Source: Asticcacaulis aquaticus
GTDB lineage: Bacteria; Pseudomonadota; Alphaproteobacteria; Caulobacterales; Caulobacteraceae
Length of the DNA: 64,000 nucleotides
Reading direction: 5' to 3'
Assembly (NCBI RefSeq): GCF_028550415.1
Contig: NZ_JAQQKX010000006.1
Location: forward strand, 1 to 64,000
In this document: positions 16,864-27,149 of the stretch, one piece after another
How the letters are laid out: each line of letters begins with the position of its first letter
Numbering within the stretch: the stretch's first letter is position 1
Program-made: the position numbers and the translations under genes
The notes under the pieces: generated by a model
The model's database searches: none
Told to the model about the DNA's origin: nothing
The model's input: the letters and a program-made list of their open reading frames with translations, nothing else

Positions 16864-18144
16864 ATGGCCGCTTCCGCCTCCGCTACCGTCATTCCCGCCC
16901 TGTCGTCCGTACCGGGCGTGAACACTAACTGGGCCATCGGCATCGGCGGGATCGTCGCCCTGCTGGCCATCGCGCTGTTGCTGTCCACCGACCGTAAATC
17001 GATCCGCCTGCGCATGGTTGCCTGCGCCTTCGCGCTTCAGGTGCTGATCGGTGTGCTGGTCCTGCATACAAGCTGGGGCAAGATCGCGGTTCAGGCCATG
17101 GCCCACGGTGTCGAAGCCCTGATGAGCTATTCCAAGGGCGCGATCGAGATGCTATTCGGCGGACTGCTCAATGTTGAGGGCGGAGCGGGCTTTGCCATCA
17201 ATGTGTTGCCGGTGATCGTCTTTTTCGCGGCCTTGGCCTCGGTGCTGTATTACCTGAAAATCATGCAGCTGATCATCAAGGTGATCGGCGGGGGCTTGGG
17301 CTTCATCATCGGCATCAGCCGTGTCGAGGCGCTGGCCGCGGCCGCCAATGTGCTGGTCGGGCAGTCGGAATCGCCGCTGGTCGTGCGGCCCTATCTGGCG
17401 GGCCTGACCAAGGCGCAGCTGTTCGCCATCATGGCGTCGGGCATGGCCGGCGTGGCGGGCACGATCCTAGCCGCCTATGCCCAGATCGGCATCAAGATTG
17501 ACTACCTGCTGGCGGCCAGCTTCATGTCGGCCCCGGGTGGGCTGCTGATGGCCAAGCTTATCATTCCTGACCCGAAGGGGGCCCCGATCCATTCGCCCGT
17601 GCCGATCATGGAAGACGCCGATCACCACCCGAAAAGCCTGCTGGGCGCCATTTCCGACGGCGTGCAGGATGGCCTGAAGATCGCTGTGTCGGTCGGCGGC
17701 ATGATTCTGGCTTTCGTCGCTCTGATCGCCTTGCTCAACGGCATTTTAGGCGGTATCGGCGGCCTGTTCGGCTATCCCGACCTGACCCTGCAAGGCATGC
17801 TGGGCTTCGTGCTGGCCCCGGTCATGTTCCTGATCAATATCCCGTGGAACGAGGCGGTGACGGCGGGCGGCCTGTTCGGCGAAAAGCTGATCATGAACGA
17901 GTTCGTCGCCTATATCCACCTGATGAGTGAGGGCGGGCAATTGTCCCCGCGCTCGACCGCCATCATGAGCTTTGCGCTGTGCGGTTTTGCCAATCTGTCC
18001 TCGATTGCCATTCAGTTGGCCGTTATCGGCGGCCTGGCGCCGAACCAGCGCGACATGATCGTCAAGATCGGTCCGAGGGCGCTGGCGGCGGCGACTCTGG
18101 CCAACCTGATGAACGCGGCAATCGCGGGCTTGCTGATCGGGTAA
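16864..18144 (+). CDS. Concentrative nucleoside transporter (CNT/NupC family)
   Basis: A 426-residue permease from ATG 16864 (the open frame extends to 16696 but the segment is promoter DNA of acsA). Hydrophobic throughout, with the N-terminal helix trio, the gate domain and the conserved core [13 protein letters not shown] and [11 protein letters not shown], and near the end [16 protein letters not shown] proteins import nucleosides with sodium or protons. The rut pyrimidine-degradation genes begin 99 bp downstream on the same strand, so it probably supplies uridine or related pyrimidines to that pathway. A second CNT protein is encoded at 54123-55505. Confidence 0.92.
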   Translation: MAASASATVIPALSSVPGVNTNWAIGIGGIVALLAIALLLSTDRKSIRLRMVACAFALQVLIGVLVLHTSWGKIAVQAMAHGVEALMSYSKGAIEMLFGGLLNVEGGAGFAINVLPVIVFFAALASVLYYLKIMQLIIKVIGGGLGFIIGISRVEALAAAANVLVGQSESPLVVRPYLAGLTKAQLFAIMASGMAGVAGTILAAYAQIGIKIDYLLAASFMSAPGGLLMAKLIIPDPKGAPIHSPVPIMEDADHHPKSLLGAISDGVQDGLKIAVSVGGMILAFVALIALLNGILGGIGGLFGYPDLTLQGMLGFVLAPVMFLINIPWNEAVTAGGLFGEKLIMNEFVAYIHLMSEGGQLSPRSTAIMSFALCGFANLSSIAIQLAVIGGLAPNQRDMIVKIGPRALAAATLANLMNAAIAGLLIG

Positions 18145-18243
18145 AGGTTTCAGACCTGTCGTCATATTTTTGTTGCACATGTAATAAATGCCTGATTACC
18201 TCTTGTTTTAACCGCCTTGTTTGTGTGGAAGAGGGGGTCGGCG

Positions 18244-18942
18244 ATGAGCATATCCAGCACCGAATTTGAACTGCCCGCGCGGCCGGAGGCGATGACCTTC
18301 AAAGCCGCTGAAACGGCGGTAATCGTCATCGATATGCAGAACGCCTATGCCAGTCTAGGCGGCTATGTCGATCTGGCCGGGTTCGATATTTCGGGCGCGC
18401 AATCCACTATTGAAAATATCGCGAAGACCCTGAGCGCCGCGCGGCAATCGGGTATTCAGGTCGTCTATCTGCAAAACGGCTGGGACCCGGACTATGTCGA
18501 GGCCGGAACGCCGTTGTCGCCTAACTACCATAAGTCCAATGCGCTCAAGACGATGCGCCGCAATCCTAATCTGAAAGGACAATTGCTGGCGCGTGGAACG
18601 TGGGACTACGACATTGTCGACACCCTGACGCCGCAGGACGGCGATATCCGGGTCCACAAGCCGCGCTACTCGGCCTTTTTCAATTCGCAGCTCGACTCGA
18701 TCCTCAGAGCGCGTGGTATCCGCAACCTGATCTTTGTCGGTATCGCCACCAATGTATGCGTGGAATCAACATTGAGAGACGGTTTTCATCTCGAATATTT
18801 CGGGGTCATGCTGGAGGACGCGACGCATCAGCTCGGTCCCGATTTCATCCAGAAGGCCACAGTCTATAACGTCGAAACCTTCTTCGGCTGGGTCGCCACC
18901 GTCGATGATTTCTGCAACGCGATCAAAGACATCAATCCATAA
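18244..18942 (+). CDS. rutB: Ureidoacrylate amidohydrolase RutB
   Basis: A 232-residue isochorismatase-fold hydrolase with GAGGGGG upstream of ATG 18244. The catalytic triad is clear: Asp30 in [10 protein letters not shown], Lys139 in [10 protein letters not shown] and Cys172 in [10 protein letters not shown]. In the Rut pathway it opens ureidoacrylate (or its peroxy form) made by RutA to carbamate and aminoacrylate. Sequence blocks such as [15 protein letters not shown] match RutB specifically rather than general isochorismatases. It is the first of four tightly spaced rut genes; rutC starts 17 bp later. Confidence 0.93.
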   Translation: MSISSTEFELPARPEAMTFKAAETAVIVIDMQNAYASLGGYVDLAGFDISGAQSTIENIAKTLSAARQSGIQVVYLQNGWDPDYVEAGTPLSPNYHKSNALKTMRRNPNLKGQLLARGTWDYDIVDTLTPQDGDIRVHKPRYSAFFNSQLDSILRARGIRNLIFVGIATNVCVESTLRDGFHLEYFGVMLEDATHQLGPDFIQKATVYNVETFFGWVATVDDFCNAIKDINP

Positions 18943-18958
18943 CCTAAAAGGGAACACC

Positions 18959-19345
18959 ATGCCCAAGGAAGCGATTAACCCGCCCGGATTCCCGAAACCG
19001 CTGGCCCCATATTCGTCAGGGACCAAGGCCGATGGCGTAGTCTATGTGTCGGGGACTCTGGCCATCGATCCCGATGGCTCGATCCATGCCCCCGGCGACG
19101 CCACGGCGCAGACGAGGCACATCCTTGAGACGATCAAAAAAGTCGTCGAGACCGGTGGCGGTACGATGGACGATATTACCTTCAACCACATCTTCCTGAC
19201 CGATTGGGCGCACTATGCGGCGATGAATGCGGTCTATGCCGAATATTTCCCCGGCGAGAAGCCCGCGCGCTTCTGCATCCAGTGCGGCCTCGTCAAGCCG
19301 GGCCTTGTCGTCGAAATCGCCAGCGTTGCCCATGTTGGCAAGTGA
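18959..19345 (+). CDS. rutC: RutC, RidA-family aminoacrylate deaminase
   Basis: A 128-residue YjgF/RidA/RutC protein starting [14 protein letters not shown] with AAAAGGGA upstream. The conserved arginine ([11 protein letters not shown]) and the final V(E)IASVAHV block are present. RidA-like trimers hydrolyse reactive aminoacrylate to malonate semialdehyde. Its 3' end overlaps the rutD start by 14 bases. Confidence 0.93.
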   Translation: MPKEAINPPGFPKPLAPYSSGTKADGVVYVSGTLAIDPDGSIHAPGDATAQTRHILETIKKVVETGGGTMDDITFNHIFLTDWAHYAAMNAVYAEYFPGEKPARFCIQCGLVKPGLVVEIASVAHVGK

Positions 19346-20162
19346 GGTAAAATCTTTCCCGGAAGCTGAAACGGTCACGATCTCCGGACTAGCCGTCAAG
19401 CTTTATGGCCGTAAGGCCGGTATCCCGGTCATCCTGTCGCCGGGACTGGGCGGCCACGGGGCTTACTGGTCGCCGCAGGTCGAGGCCCTGTGCGAGAAGT
19501 TCCGTGTCATCCTCTATGACCATCGCGGCACGGGCGGCAGCGAGCGCGACGAACTGTCGGCCACCTACCACGCGCGTCATATGGCCGATGATATCGCCCT
19601 GATCCTCGAAGGGCTCGATTATGAAGCCGCCCACATCGTCGGTCACGCGGCCGGGGCGGTGGCCGGCTTGCAACTGGCGCTCGATCATCCGAACAAGGTC
19701 CTGAGCCTGACCTGCGTCAACGGCTGGGCGGTGGCCGAGCCGCACTTCAAACGCTGCTTCGAAATCCGCACGGCGATCTACAAAAGCGGCGGGGCAGAAG
19801 CCTATCTGAAGGCGCAGCCTTTGTTCCTGTTCCCGGCGGAATGGATCAACGATCATTTGGAAGAACTGGACGCTCAGGCCGCGCACCACGCGCCGGGGTT
19901 CCAGTCCGAGGCCAATCTGCTGGCGCGCATCGGGGCCTTGCGCGACTTCGATATCCGCGACCGACTGGAGGACATCACCTGCTCGGTCATGGTCATCGGG
20001 ACGCTCGATGACATGCTGGTGCCGGTGCGCTCCTCGGCCTTCCTCGCCGAAGGCCTGCCGAATGCGCAATGCAAGGTCATCGGCTGGGGCGGTCACGCGG
20101 TCAATGTCACCGTGCCGGACGAATTCAACGACATACTCACCACGTTTTTAAAGGGGATATAA
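19332..20162 (+). CDS. rutD: RutD, alpha/beta hydrolase of the Rut pathway
   Basis: 276 residues from ATG 19332, inside the end of rutC; TTG 19335 is an alternative and no strong ribosome site is visible, so translation is probably coupled. The alpha/beta-hydrolase fold is marked by [13 protein letters not shown] and [10 protein letters not shown]. At the nucleophile elbow the sequence is [12 protein letters not shown], so the usual serine is alanine. Some RutD proteins, as I recall, share this departure. The late Asp (GTLDDMLVP) and His (GWGGHAVNV) are present. In E. coli RutD speeds the carbamate or aminoacrylate step. One base separates its stop from rutA. Confidence 0.9.
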   Translation: MLASEVKSFPEAETVTISGLAVKLYGRKAGIPVILSPGLGGHGAYWSPQVEALCEKFRVILYDHRGTGGSERDELSATYHARHMADDIALILEGLDYEAAHIVGHAAGAVAGLQLALDHPNKVLSLTCVNGWAVAEPHFKRCFEIRTAIYKSGGAEAYLKAQPLFLFPAEWINDHLEELDAQAAHHAPGFQSEANLLARIGALRDFDIRDRLEDITCSVMVIGTLDDMLVPVRSSAFLAEGLPNAQCKVIGWGGHAVNVTVPDEFNDILTTFLKGI

Positions 20163-20163
20163 A

Positions 20164-21237
20164 ATGGAAATCGGCGTCTTCATTCCTATCGGTAACAATG
20201 GCTGGCTGATTTCCGAGAACTCGCCGCAATATATGCCGAGTTTCGACCTCAACAAGGAGATCGTCCTCAAGGCTGAGGGCTACGGCCTCGACTTTGCGCT
20301 CTCGATGATCAAGCTGCGCGGGTTCGGCGGCAAGACGCAGTTCTGGGAGCATAATCTCGAAAGCTTTACCCTGATGGCGGGTCTGGCGGCGGTGACGTCG
20401 AAGATCAAGATATTCGCCACGGCGGCAACTCTGACTATCCCACCAGCGATCGTGGCGCGCATGGCGTCCACGATTGATTCCATCTCGCACGGACGTTTCG
20501 GCATCAATCTCGTCACCGGCTGGCAAAAGGCCGAATACGACCAGATGGGCCTGTGGCCGGGCGAAGAACATTACGTCAAGCGCTACGACATGCTGACCGA
20601 GTATGCGCAGATCCTGCGCGACCTGTTCGACACCGGCGTGTCGAATTTCAAGGGCCAGTATTTCGAGATGACCGACTGCCGCGTCAGCCCCAAGCCGCAG
20701 GTCGCGCCCAAGATCATCTGTGCGGGCTCATCCGACGACGGTCTGGCCTTTTCGGCGCAATATGCCGATTATGCGTTTTGCCTTGGCGTCGGGGTCAATA
20801 CGCCGAAGGCCTTCGAGAAAAACAATATCCGCCTCAAGGCCGCCACTGATAAGACCGGGCGCGACGTCAAGACCTTCGTGCTGATGATGGTCATCGCCGG
20901 CGAGACCGATGAGGCCGCCGAGGCCAAGTGGCAGTCCTATCGCGACGGTGTCGACGAAGACGCGGTCAAGTGGCTCAAGGCCCAGTCGGCGCCCAATGCC
21001 GTCAATAAGACGACCAATGTGGTGCAGTTGTCAGACACGGTATCGGCAGTGAACATCAATATGGGGACGCTGGTCGGTTCCTATGCCAAGATCGCCGCCA
21101 TGCTCGACGAAATGGCTGAGGTCGAGGGGACCGGTGGCGTACTGCTGACCTTCGACGATTTTATCAAAGGCATGGATGACTTCGGGCAGAAGATCCAGCC
21201 GCTGATGAAAACGCGGAAGCATATTCAGGGGATATAG
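20164..21237 (+). CDS. rutA: Pyrimidine oxygenase RutA (FMN-dependent)
   Basis: A 357-residue luciferase-fold monooxygenase with AAAGGGGA before ATG 20164. [17 protein letters not shown] and the block [20 protein letters not shown] match RutA. It opens the uracil ring between N3 and C4 using reduced FMN and oxygen, which must come from a RutF-type reductase not present in this window. The gene order here is B-C-D-A, unlike the ABCDEFG order of E. coli. Its last 13 bases overlap the convergent FAD-oxidase gene. Confidence 0.95.
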   Translation: MEIGVFIPIGNNGWLISENSPQYMPSFDLNKEIVLKAEGYGLDFALSMIKLRGFGGKTQFWEHNLESFTLMAGLAAVTSKIKIFATAATLTIPPAIVARMASTIDSISHGRFGINLVTGWQKAEYDQMGLWPGEEHYVKRYDMLTEYAQILRDLFDTGVSNFKGQYFEMTDCRVSPKPQVAPKIICAGSSDDGLAFSAQYADYAFCLGVGVNTPKAFEKNNIRLKAATDKTGRDVKTFVLMMVIAGETDEAAEAKWQSYRDGVDEDAVKWLKAQSAPNAVNKTTNVVQLSDTVSAVNINMGTLVGSYAKIAAMLDEMAEVEGTGGVLLTFDDFIKGMDDFGQKIQPLMKTRKHIQGI

Positions 21238-22622
21238 TAGGCTTCCCACAGGCGATTGCGGAACTTGTAAGTCGGATCGACGCGGCGTTTGAGGGCAAAG
21301 AACGCGTCCGCTTTCGGATAGGCGTCGCGGAATTGCGCAGGCGTCGCGTGAATCTGATAGGGCAGGTAATAGGCCCCGCCCAGACCGATTGCCGCATCGA
21401 TTAGTTCGCGCGTCCACACCCCGACCGCAGCCTTGTCGGCTTCGCTGACGCCCTGTTCGTAATAGATGACGAAGGCAAACACGTCGGTGCGCGCCCAGTT
21501 CAGCAGGGTGTCCGGATCGGCCTTGGCGTGACGGATCGAGACGTTCAGCACATTGACCTTATGCCGACGCAGGATATCACACAGACGCGGTACGAAGGCG
21601 TCGAACCGGGCTTCGGGGACGAAATATTCCTGAAGTACATAGGTGCTTTTGGCACGCGAGGCCGGTTCGATGTCCAACACATCGAGGCTGGCGTCGTAGT
21701 TGCGCCATGCCACGCGGGGTCGCGCATAGATTATGCGCTCGTAAATGTGTTCCTTGATCTGCTTGCCGAACGGGCCGTGCGTCGCCCAGGCGATAAGCTC
21801 CTGCCGAAAGCTACCGGCCGGTTTTATGGGTGCCAGGCGATCGGCGATATCGACGGGCTTGTCCGTCCGGCTGAAAGTCAGGGCGTTGACGCCCTTATAT
21901 TCCGGCGGATAGAGCGTGGCATTGTGGATTATGGCCGTTTGCGATGGCTTGATCCTTGCCTCGAAAAACGCCGTGTAGTCGGTTACTTTCATGCGCTGAG
22001 ATACGCGTTCGACAGCGACATTGTCCGTCAGGTTCAGCGTCACCTCGGTAATGACGCCGATCCCCCCGTAACCGCCGATGGCGCCGAAGAACAGGTCGCT
22101 GTTCTCATCGCGGCTGGCGGTTTTGACGCTGCCGTCGGCCAGTACGATTTTGAACGACTCGACCGAACGCACGATAGGGCCTTCACCGACATAGCGACCG
22201 TGGGCGTTGACACTGAGCGAGCCACCGACGGTGAAGTTGGAAAAGCTCTGCATGATGCGCAGCGACAGGTTCTCCCAATCGACGATTTCCTGAACCGCCC
22301 GCCAGCTTATGCCCGCTTGAACGGTGAGGCGTTTGCCCGCCGGATCGAAAGCCAGCACCCGGTTCATCTGGCGCATGTCGATGAACAGGCAGCCGGTACA
22401 GGCCGTCTGCCCGCCCTGACTATAACGCCCGCCGCCGATGGATATGGGGCCGGGGTGTGCGGCGACGAGGGCGCTGACTTCTTCGGTGGAGGTGGGGGCG
22501 ACGATCCGTTCGACGACGATAGGATTTAGCTGCGTGATATCGTTGACGGTTTCGCTGCCTTGGGCGGTCGCAGAAAATACGGCGTAGAGCGTGATCCAGA
22601 TGAGTATAGTGACCGTCCGCAT
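21225..22622 (-). CDS. Exported FAD-linked oxidase (aldonolactone-oxidase-like)
   Basis: A 465-residue protein with a signal peptide (about 1-22, ends SATAQG) and GGAGGGGGA before ATG 22622. The PCMH-type FAD domain covers about 35-205: [12 protein letters not shown] and [18 protein letters not shown] carry the usual nucleotide contacts, the latter like the HGS/HG segments of aldonolactone oxidases. The C-terminal half resembles the substrate domain of ALO/GLDH or DprE1-type enzymes. Substrate unknown. Being exported, it should act in the periplasm. It converges on rutA with overlapping stops. Confidence 0.7.
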   Translation of the reverse strand: MRTVTILIWITLYAVFSATAQGSETVNDITQLNPIVVERIVAPTSTEEVSALVAAHPGPISIGGGRYSQGGQTACTGCLFIDMRQMNRVLAFDPAGKRLTVQAGISWRAVQEIVDWENLSLRIMQSFSNFTVGGSLSVNAHGRYVGEGPIVRSVESFKIVLADGSVKTASRDENSDLFFGAIGGYGGIGVITEVTLNLTDNVAVERVSQRMKVTDYTAFFEARIKPSQTAIIHNATLYPPEYKGVNALTFSRTDKPVDIADRLAPIKPAGSFRQELIAWATHGPFGKQIKEHIYERIIYARPRVAWRNYDASLDVLDIEPASRAKSTYVLQEYFVPEARFDAFVPRLCDILRRHKVNVLNVSIRHAKADPDTLLNWARTDVFAFVIYYEQGVSEADKAAVGVWTRELIDAAIGLGGAYYLPYQIHATPAQFRDAYPKADAFFALKRRVDPTYKFRNRLWEAYYIP

Positions 22623-22721
22623 ATTCCCCCTCCGACCGCCTCACGCCATTATAGCGATTTTATAAATGGACGGTAAGAGCGGCATCCCACCAAAAGTTAA
22701 TATGCGTTAGGGTGCGGGCTT

Positions 22722-23165
22722 ATGACTATCCTTATGAGACGCCACATGATCCGCACCATTCTTTCCGCCGCTTCTGTAATTGCGCTTCTGACTGTTGCCG
22801 CCTGTTCCCCTAAGGACGACACCCCGCCGCCGACCAAGGCCGAGGCCTCGGCCTCCAGCGAAGTGTCAGCCAGTGCGTCGTCCGCTGCTGACGTTGCCAG
22901 CGACTATGTCGGTCGCTGGATCGGGCCGGAGGGCACCTCGCTGGAAGTCACCGCGCGCGAACACGACTATGTGGTCTCGATCACCAACCTCGACGGGCCC
23001 AAGGAGTTTACCGGCACTGTGGTGGGTAACGGTATCCAGATCGAGCGCGACGGCCAAAAGTTTCTCATTCAGCACAGCAATGGCGCTCAGACCGGCATGA
23101 AATGGCTGGCCGACAAACGCGACTGCGTGACCGTCACCACCGGCGAAGGTTATTGTCGCGATTAA
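22722..23165 (+). CDS. Small lipoprotein of unknown function
   Basis: 147 residues from ATG 22722 (AGGG upstream); ATGs at 22734 and 22746 would leave a shorter signal but the same mature form. The signal region ends LLTVAAC, giving a lipidated Cys near residue 28, then a spacer of A, S, P and E. The mature domain has VGRWIGPEGTSLEV and HNYVVSITNLDG-like strands, resembling small beta-barrel lipocalin-like lipoproteins, and two cysteines near the end (RDCVTV...GYCRD) that may form a disulfide. I do not recognise a named family. Confidence 0.7.
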   Translation: MTILMRRHMIRTILSAASVIALLTVAACSPKDDTPPPTKAEASASSEVSASASSAADVASDYVGRWIGPEGTSLEVTAREHDYVVSITNLDGPKEFTGTVVGNGIQIERDGQKFLIQHSNGAQTGMKWLADKRDCVTVTTGEGYCRD

Positions 23166-23230
23166 AGCGCATTCCGAAAAGTGGGAACCGGTTTTGGCTA
23201 CGCCGAACTACGTTTCGGATGAAATGCGCG
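23164..23230. repeat. Interspersed palindromic repeat, copy R2
   Basis: AAAGCGCATTCCGAAAAGTG and, in reverse, TTTCGGATGAAATGCGC form the two arms; the middle AACCGGTTTTGGCTACGCC holds an insertion shared with copy R1. Starts at the stop codon of the preceding lipoprotein gene. Confidence 0.75.
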
Positions 23231-23308
23231 CAGAATAAAGCCCGCAAAACTATTGTGGTTTTTAAACTGATCGGTTAGGCAGCGTCCCTGATTAGAAGGA
23301 GCGCTGCT

Positions 23309-23542
23309 ATGGCCGACGAAGACGACATCATCGTAAAGGATTCCAACGGCACACGCCTGTCGGATGGCGACAGCGTGACCCTGATCAAGGACCTCAAGGT
23401 CAAGGGATCGGGTGGTGTGACGCTCAAGCGCGGCACCCTGATCAAGAATATTCGCCTGACTCATGACGAGGATGAGATCGAGTGTAACCACGAAAAGGTT
23501 CGTGGTCTGGTGCTCCGGACGGAATTTGTGAAAAAGGCCTGA
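23309..23542 (+). CDS. PhnA/YjdM C-terminal-domain protein (stand-alone)
   Basis: 77 residues with GAAGGAG before ATG 23309. The sequence VKDSNGTRLSDGDSVTLIKD, then LKVKGSGG, KRGTLIKNIRL and a final EFVKKA follow the C-terminal domain of PhnA/YjdM almost position by position. The N-terminal zinc ribbon of full-length PhnA (about 110 residues) is missing, and there is no upstream remnant of it, so this is a natural single-domain form. PhnA is linked by name to alkylphosphonate use, but no phn genes are near and the function is not established. Confidence 0.85.
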   Translation: MADEDDIIVKDSNGTRLSDGDSVTLIKDLKVKGSGGVTLKRGTLIKNIRLTHDEDEIECNHEKVRGLVLRTEFVKKA

Positions 23543-23633
23543 TTTTCATCGCGGCCTTATGAAACGCGCCGGCGAACCCTATCTCATTCGCTGGATCGAA
23601 GGCTTAGGCTGTCCTGAACCGAAAGGACACGTC

Positions 23634-24410
23634 ATGGCCTTAACCCTCTCTTCCGACACGTCCGCCACGCGCAGCGCCTTGCCGATAAGCGGTCTGGCGC
23701 TGCTGGTTTTTGCAGTGGCGCAGATCGTCGCCTCACAGTCACCCGAATGGTTCGGCATAGGGCGCAATGTCGCCGAACAATCGGCGGCCACCTCGCACCC
23801 TCTGGTGCCGCTGGGACCGGCCTTTGCCATCTGGGGCCTTATCTATCTCTATGGACTGGTCAGCGCGGTCTGGGCCTTGTGGCACAGAGACAGTGCTGCG
23901 CTGAAAACCGCGGGCGGGCATCTGGCGCTTATATGGTTGCTTGATGCCGTCTGGTCGGTCTGGGTACCGGTCAATGGCATCGACTGGATCAGCTTCGTCA
24001 TCATCGCCGTATCGGTGATCTCCGGCGTGAGCGGTCTTCTGAAGCTGAACGAGATGTCGTTGAGCCAGGCCGAAAAGGGGTTTCTCTTCGCGCCGATGGC
24101 GCTGGTTACCGGCTGGATCACGGCGGCGATGGTCGTCAATTTCACATCCAGCCTTGTGGCGGCGGAAGCCATGGTCAATCCGCGTGATGTGATCGTATCG
24201 CTCGCTTTCCTGCTGGGCCTGATCGCCGTAGCCGGGGGGCTGTTGTCGGTCATCCGCAGTGTCGTCTATGCCGTGCCGCTGGTCTGGGCGCTGGGCTGGA
24301 TTGCGGCCGCCAATGTGGTGCGTCAGAACGAGCCTTTGATGGCGTTCACGGCGGTGATCGGGATCGGCTTGCTGCTGGTTCTGACGGCGGTGGTCAAGCG
24401 CAGAGCTTGA
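23634..24410 (+). CDS. Multipass membrane protein, TspO/MBR-like
   Basis: 258 residues from ATG 23634 (GAAAGGAC upstream), with about seven membrane segments. Tryptophans cluster in LGPAFAIWGLIYLYGL and WLLDAVWSVWVPVNG, the pattern of the larger bacterial homologues of the tryptophan-rich sensory protein family, which relate to the TspO/translocator fold. No ligand is known for this subgroup. The assignment rests on pattern recall and could be a different seven-helix family. It is convergent with the catalase gene. Confidence 0.55.
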   Translation: MALTLSSDTSATRSALPISGLALLVFAVAQIVASQSPEWFGIGRNVAEQSAATSHPLVPLGPAFAIWGLIYLYGLVSAVWALWHRDSAALKTAGGHLALIWLLDAVWSVWVPVNGIDWISFVIIAVSVISGVSGLLKLNEMSLSQAEKGFLFAPMALVTGWITAAMVVNFTSSLVAAEAMVNPRDVIVSLAFLLGLIAVAGGLLSVIRSVVYAVPLVWALGWIAAANVVRQNEPLMAFTAVIGIGLLLVLTAVVKRRA

Positions 24411-24412
24411 TA

Positions 24413-24447
24413 CAAAAAAGGCCCCCTGCGGTTCTGGCGCAGGGGGC
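24413..24447 (-). terminator. Terminator shared by the convergent catalase and TspO-like genes
   Basis: Perfect 10-bp stem GCCCCCTGCG / CGCAGGGGGC, with seven consecutive A on the plus side that read as T on the minus strand. Best oriented for catalase transcripts. Confidence 0.8.
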
Positions 24448-24460
24448 AAGTGGTGGCTTA

Positions 24461-24510
24461 TAAGCGCACGCCAATACGTGTGCAGCGGTTTTTGGAATCA
24501 CGTGCGCGAC
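24461..24510. repeat. Interspersed palindromic repeat, copy R4 (changed arms)
   Basis: GCGCACGCCAATACGTGTG...CGGTTTTTGGAATCACGTGCGCGAC aligns with copy R3 along its whole length. The arms are GCGCACG and CGTGCGC instead of GCGCATT and AATGCGC, so both sides changed together and pairing is kept. It ends 8 bases before the catalase stop codon. Confidence 0.75.
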
Positions 24511-24518
24511 GGAAAAGC

Positions 24519-26009
24519 TCAGCGATTGGCTTCGGCGGCTGACCCCTTGGCCGCATCAAGTGCCGCGCGGATACCGTCGCCATAGGCCGGGTCGATGCGG
24601 TCGAAGTGCCCGAGTGCCCGCTCGACGATAAAGTCCGGCACCCCGGCCATAGACGCCGCGATATTACTGTAGAGCCTCGCCTTTTGCTCCGTTGTAAACA
24701 GGGCATGTAGGGCGCGCGGCTGAGCGTAATCGTCATTGCCGTCGCGGTGATTGTAACGATCCGCGTCGCCGGAAATCCGGAGCGGTGGCTCGCGATATTC
24801 CGGCGCTTGCGTCGGTCCGCCAAAACTGTTGGGCTCATAATAGGCGTTGGGGTTCGACTGGAAATTATCGAAGAAACGCATCGAACCGTCGCGGTGATAG
24901 TGGTTCACCGGGCATTTCGGCGCATTGACCGGCAGGGCCTCGTAATGTGTCCCCAGACGGTAGCGGTGGGCGTCGGCATAGGAAAACAGCCGTGCCTGGA
25001 GCACCTTGTCCGGTGAGAACCCGATGCCCGGCACGATATTCGAGGGCGAAAAGGCCGCCTGTTCGATCTCGGCGAAATAGTTCGACGCATTACGGTTCAG
25101 TTCGATAAACCCGACATCGATCAAGGGATAATCGCCGTGCGGCCAGACCTTGGTCAGGTCGAACGGACTATAGGGCGTTGTGTCGGCGTCGAGTTCGGGC
25201 ATGATCTGGACCTTGACGTCCCAGCGCGGGAATTGGCCATTCTCGATCGTCCCGAACAGGGCCTCCTGATAGGATTCGCGCGTCTGACCGATGACCGCCG
25301 AAGATTCGGCATTGGTCAGGTGTTTGTGGCCTTGTTGGGTTTTGAAGTGGAACTTGACCCAGAATCGTTCGCCATCGGCATTGACCAAGCTGTAAGTGTG
25401 CGAACCGTAGCCGTTCATGTGCATCGGATCGGTCGGGATGCCGCGATCCGACATCAGGATGGTCACCTGATGCAGGGCCTCGGGGCTCAGCGACCAGAAA
25501 TCCCAGGCAGCCGTCGAGGAACGCAGATTGGTGCGCGGGTGGCGCTTTTGCGTATGGATGAAGTCGGGGAATTTCAACGGATCGCGGATGAAGAAGACCG
25601 GCGTATTGTTGCCGACCAGATCCCAATTGCCTTCGGAGGTGTAGAATTTCAGGGCGAAACCACGCACGTCGCGTTCGGCGTCGGCGGCCCCCATCTCCCC
25701 GGCCACGGTCGAAAAACGCAGCAGGAGCGGGGTTTGCGAACCCGACTCGAATACTCTGGCTCGCGTATATTTCGAGATGTCGTGGGTCACGGTCAGGGTG
25801 CCGAACGCGCCCCAACCCTTGGCGTGGACGACGCGCTCAGGAATACGCTCCCGGTTCTGATGCGCCAACTTTTCGATGAGTTGCCAATCCTGCATCAGCA
25901 ACGGGCCACGTGGGCCGGCCGACAGGCTGTTCTGGTTATCGGCTATCGGTGCACCGGCGGTGGTGGTTATCGGGGTGCCGTGCATGACGGGGCATTTGGC
26001 GTCGCTCAT
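24519..26009 (-). CDS. katA: Haem catalase (monofunctional, small-subunit clade)
   Basis: A 496-residue catalase with GAGGAGAG before ATG 26009. Catalytic His62 lies in [12 protein letters not shown], the active-site Asn in [13 protein letters not shown], and the haem-ligand Tyr in [14 protein letters not shown]. It breaks hydrogen peroxide into water and oxygen in the cytoplasm; there is no signal peptide. Length fits clade 3 enzymes, which carry no flavodoxin-like extension. Its upstream 234 bp (26010-26243) are non-coding and shared with a divergent transporter gene; I see no convincing OxyR site there. Confidence 0.96.
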   Translation of the reverse strand: MSDAKCPVMHGTPITTTAGAPIADNQNSLSAGPRGPLLMQDWQLIEKLAHQNRERIPERVVHAKGWGAFGTLTVTHDISKYTRARVFESGSQTPLLLRFSTVAGEMGAADAERDVRGFALKFYTSEGNWDLVGNNTPVFFIRDPLKFPDFIHTQKRHPRTNLRSSTAAWDFWSLSPEALHQVTILMSDRGIPTDPMHMNGYGSHTYSLVNADGERFWVKFHFKTQQGHKHLTNAESSAVIGQTRESYQEALFGTIENGQFPRWDVKVQIMPELDADTTPYSPFDLTKVWPHGDYPLIDVGFIELNRNASNYFAEIEQAAFSPSNIVPGIGFSPDKVLQARLFSYADAHRYRLGTHYEALPVNAPKCPVNHYHRDGSMRFFDNFQSNPNAYYEPNSFGGPTQAPEYREPPLRISGDADRYNHRDGNDDYAQPRALHALFTTEQKARLYSNIAASMAGVPDFIVERALGHFDRIDPAYGDGIRAALDAAKGSAAEANR

Positions 26010-26243
26010 CTTGATCTCTCCTCGGGTGTGAGGCGACTATGGCGGCGTTGATGAAGTAAAGAAAATAGATAGTTCTTGGATTTTGGATAAGTAAAATCTG
26101 TACAGGCTGCTGACTCAAGCTGGCAGGATTCATGCGCATGATGGCTGTTCTGCCGCTGGACATAGCAAGGTTGTCAGCGCAAGAAACGGCAAGCGCTTCT
26201 ACGGCCCGTAAGGTAAAAAGCGCGGTTCAATATGGATTAAAAT

Positions 26244-27149
26244 ATGTCTGCCGCCAGCCTGCTTCGCCTCCTGTCACTTGCCGCCATCTGGGGCGGGTCA
26301 TTCCTCTTCATGCGCCTGAGCGTCCCGGCGTTGGGGCCGGTCTGGCTGATTACCTTGCGCGTGTTACTGGCGGGACTGTTTCTGACCGGCGTGGGTCTGG
26401 TCCTGCGCAAGGCTTTGCAGGTCAAAGGATTCTATAAGTACTTCCTGATCCTCGGCCTGTTCAATTCCGCCGTGCCATTCCTGCTGTTCGCCTTCGCTGC
26501 CCAGACCCTGTCGGCGTCGTTGCTGTCGATCCTCAATTCGATGGCGCCGCTGTTCGGCGTGCTGATCTCGTCGCTCTGGACGCGCAGCCTGCCGACGGTG
26601 AAGACGATGATCGGCATGGTCCTGGGGCTTGGCGGGGTAGCGGTGTTGGTGGGGCTCGATGCCGCGCATCTGACCGTCCAGAGCCTGATTGCCATCGGCG
26701 CGGGTATGATGGCGGCCCTGTGCTACGCCATCGCTTCGGTCTATGCGCGGCAAGCGAAGCGCACGCCCGATCCCTTATCGAACGCCCACGGTGGTATGTG
26801 GGCCTCGGTGCTGCTGATCGCACCGTTCACGCCGTTTTTCGCGCCTCAGGCGGCGCAACTGGCCACTGTGACGCCGCTCATGGTCGCGGCGGTGTTGGCG
26901 CTCGGCATCGTATGCAGCGGCATTGCCTACATGATCTATTTCAAACTGGTCGCCGATATCGGCGCGGCTCAGGCCCTGACGGTCACGTTTCTGGTGCCGG
27001 TGTTCGGCACCCTGTGGGGTTACCTGTTCCTGCACGAAGGCGTGGGTTGGTCGACCCTGATCGGCGGGGCGCTGATCCTTTACGGCACGGCGCTGGTGGT
27101 CAACTTCTCACCGCGTGCCTTGTTGAAACGTCAGGCGACTTTGGAATAG
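26244..27149 (+). CDS. EamA/DMT-family exporter
   Basis: A 301-residue protein with ten hydrophobic segments in two EamA repeats (about 5-140 and 155-290). The opening LLSLAAIWGGSFLFMRLSVP is typical of the RhaT/YdcZ-like drug/metabolite transporter group. Substrate unknown; family members export amino acids, metabolites or toxins. The ribosome site is weak. The last 19 bases overlap the end of the convergent hemN gene. Confidence 0.88.
   Translation: MSAASLLRLLSLAAIWGGSFLFMRLSVPALGPVWLITLRVLLAGLFLTGVGLVLRKALQVKGFYKYFLILGLFNSAVPFLLFAFAAQTLSASLLSILNSMAPLFGVLISSLWTRSLPTVKTMIGMVLGLGGVAVLVGLDAAHLTVQSLIAIGAGMMAALCYAIASVYARQAKRTPDPLSNAHGGMWASVLLIAPFTPFFAPQAAQLATVTPLMVAAVLALGIVCSGIAYMIYFKLVADIGAAQALTVTFLVPVFGTLWGYLFLHEGVGWSTLIGGALILYGTALVVNFSPRALLKRQATLE

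Noticed and set aside
16698-17015. Longer acsA start at 17015
   Set aside because: The extension overlaps the divergent CNT gene and is not found in the family; [12 protein letters not shown] is the normal start.
26010-26243. OxyR or promoter motifs between katA and the DMT exporter
   Set aside because: I found no clear ATAG-spaced OxyR pattern or good -35/-10 pair, so nothing is called.
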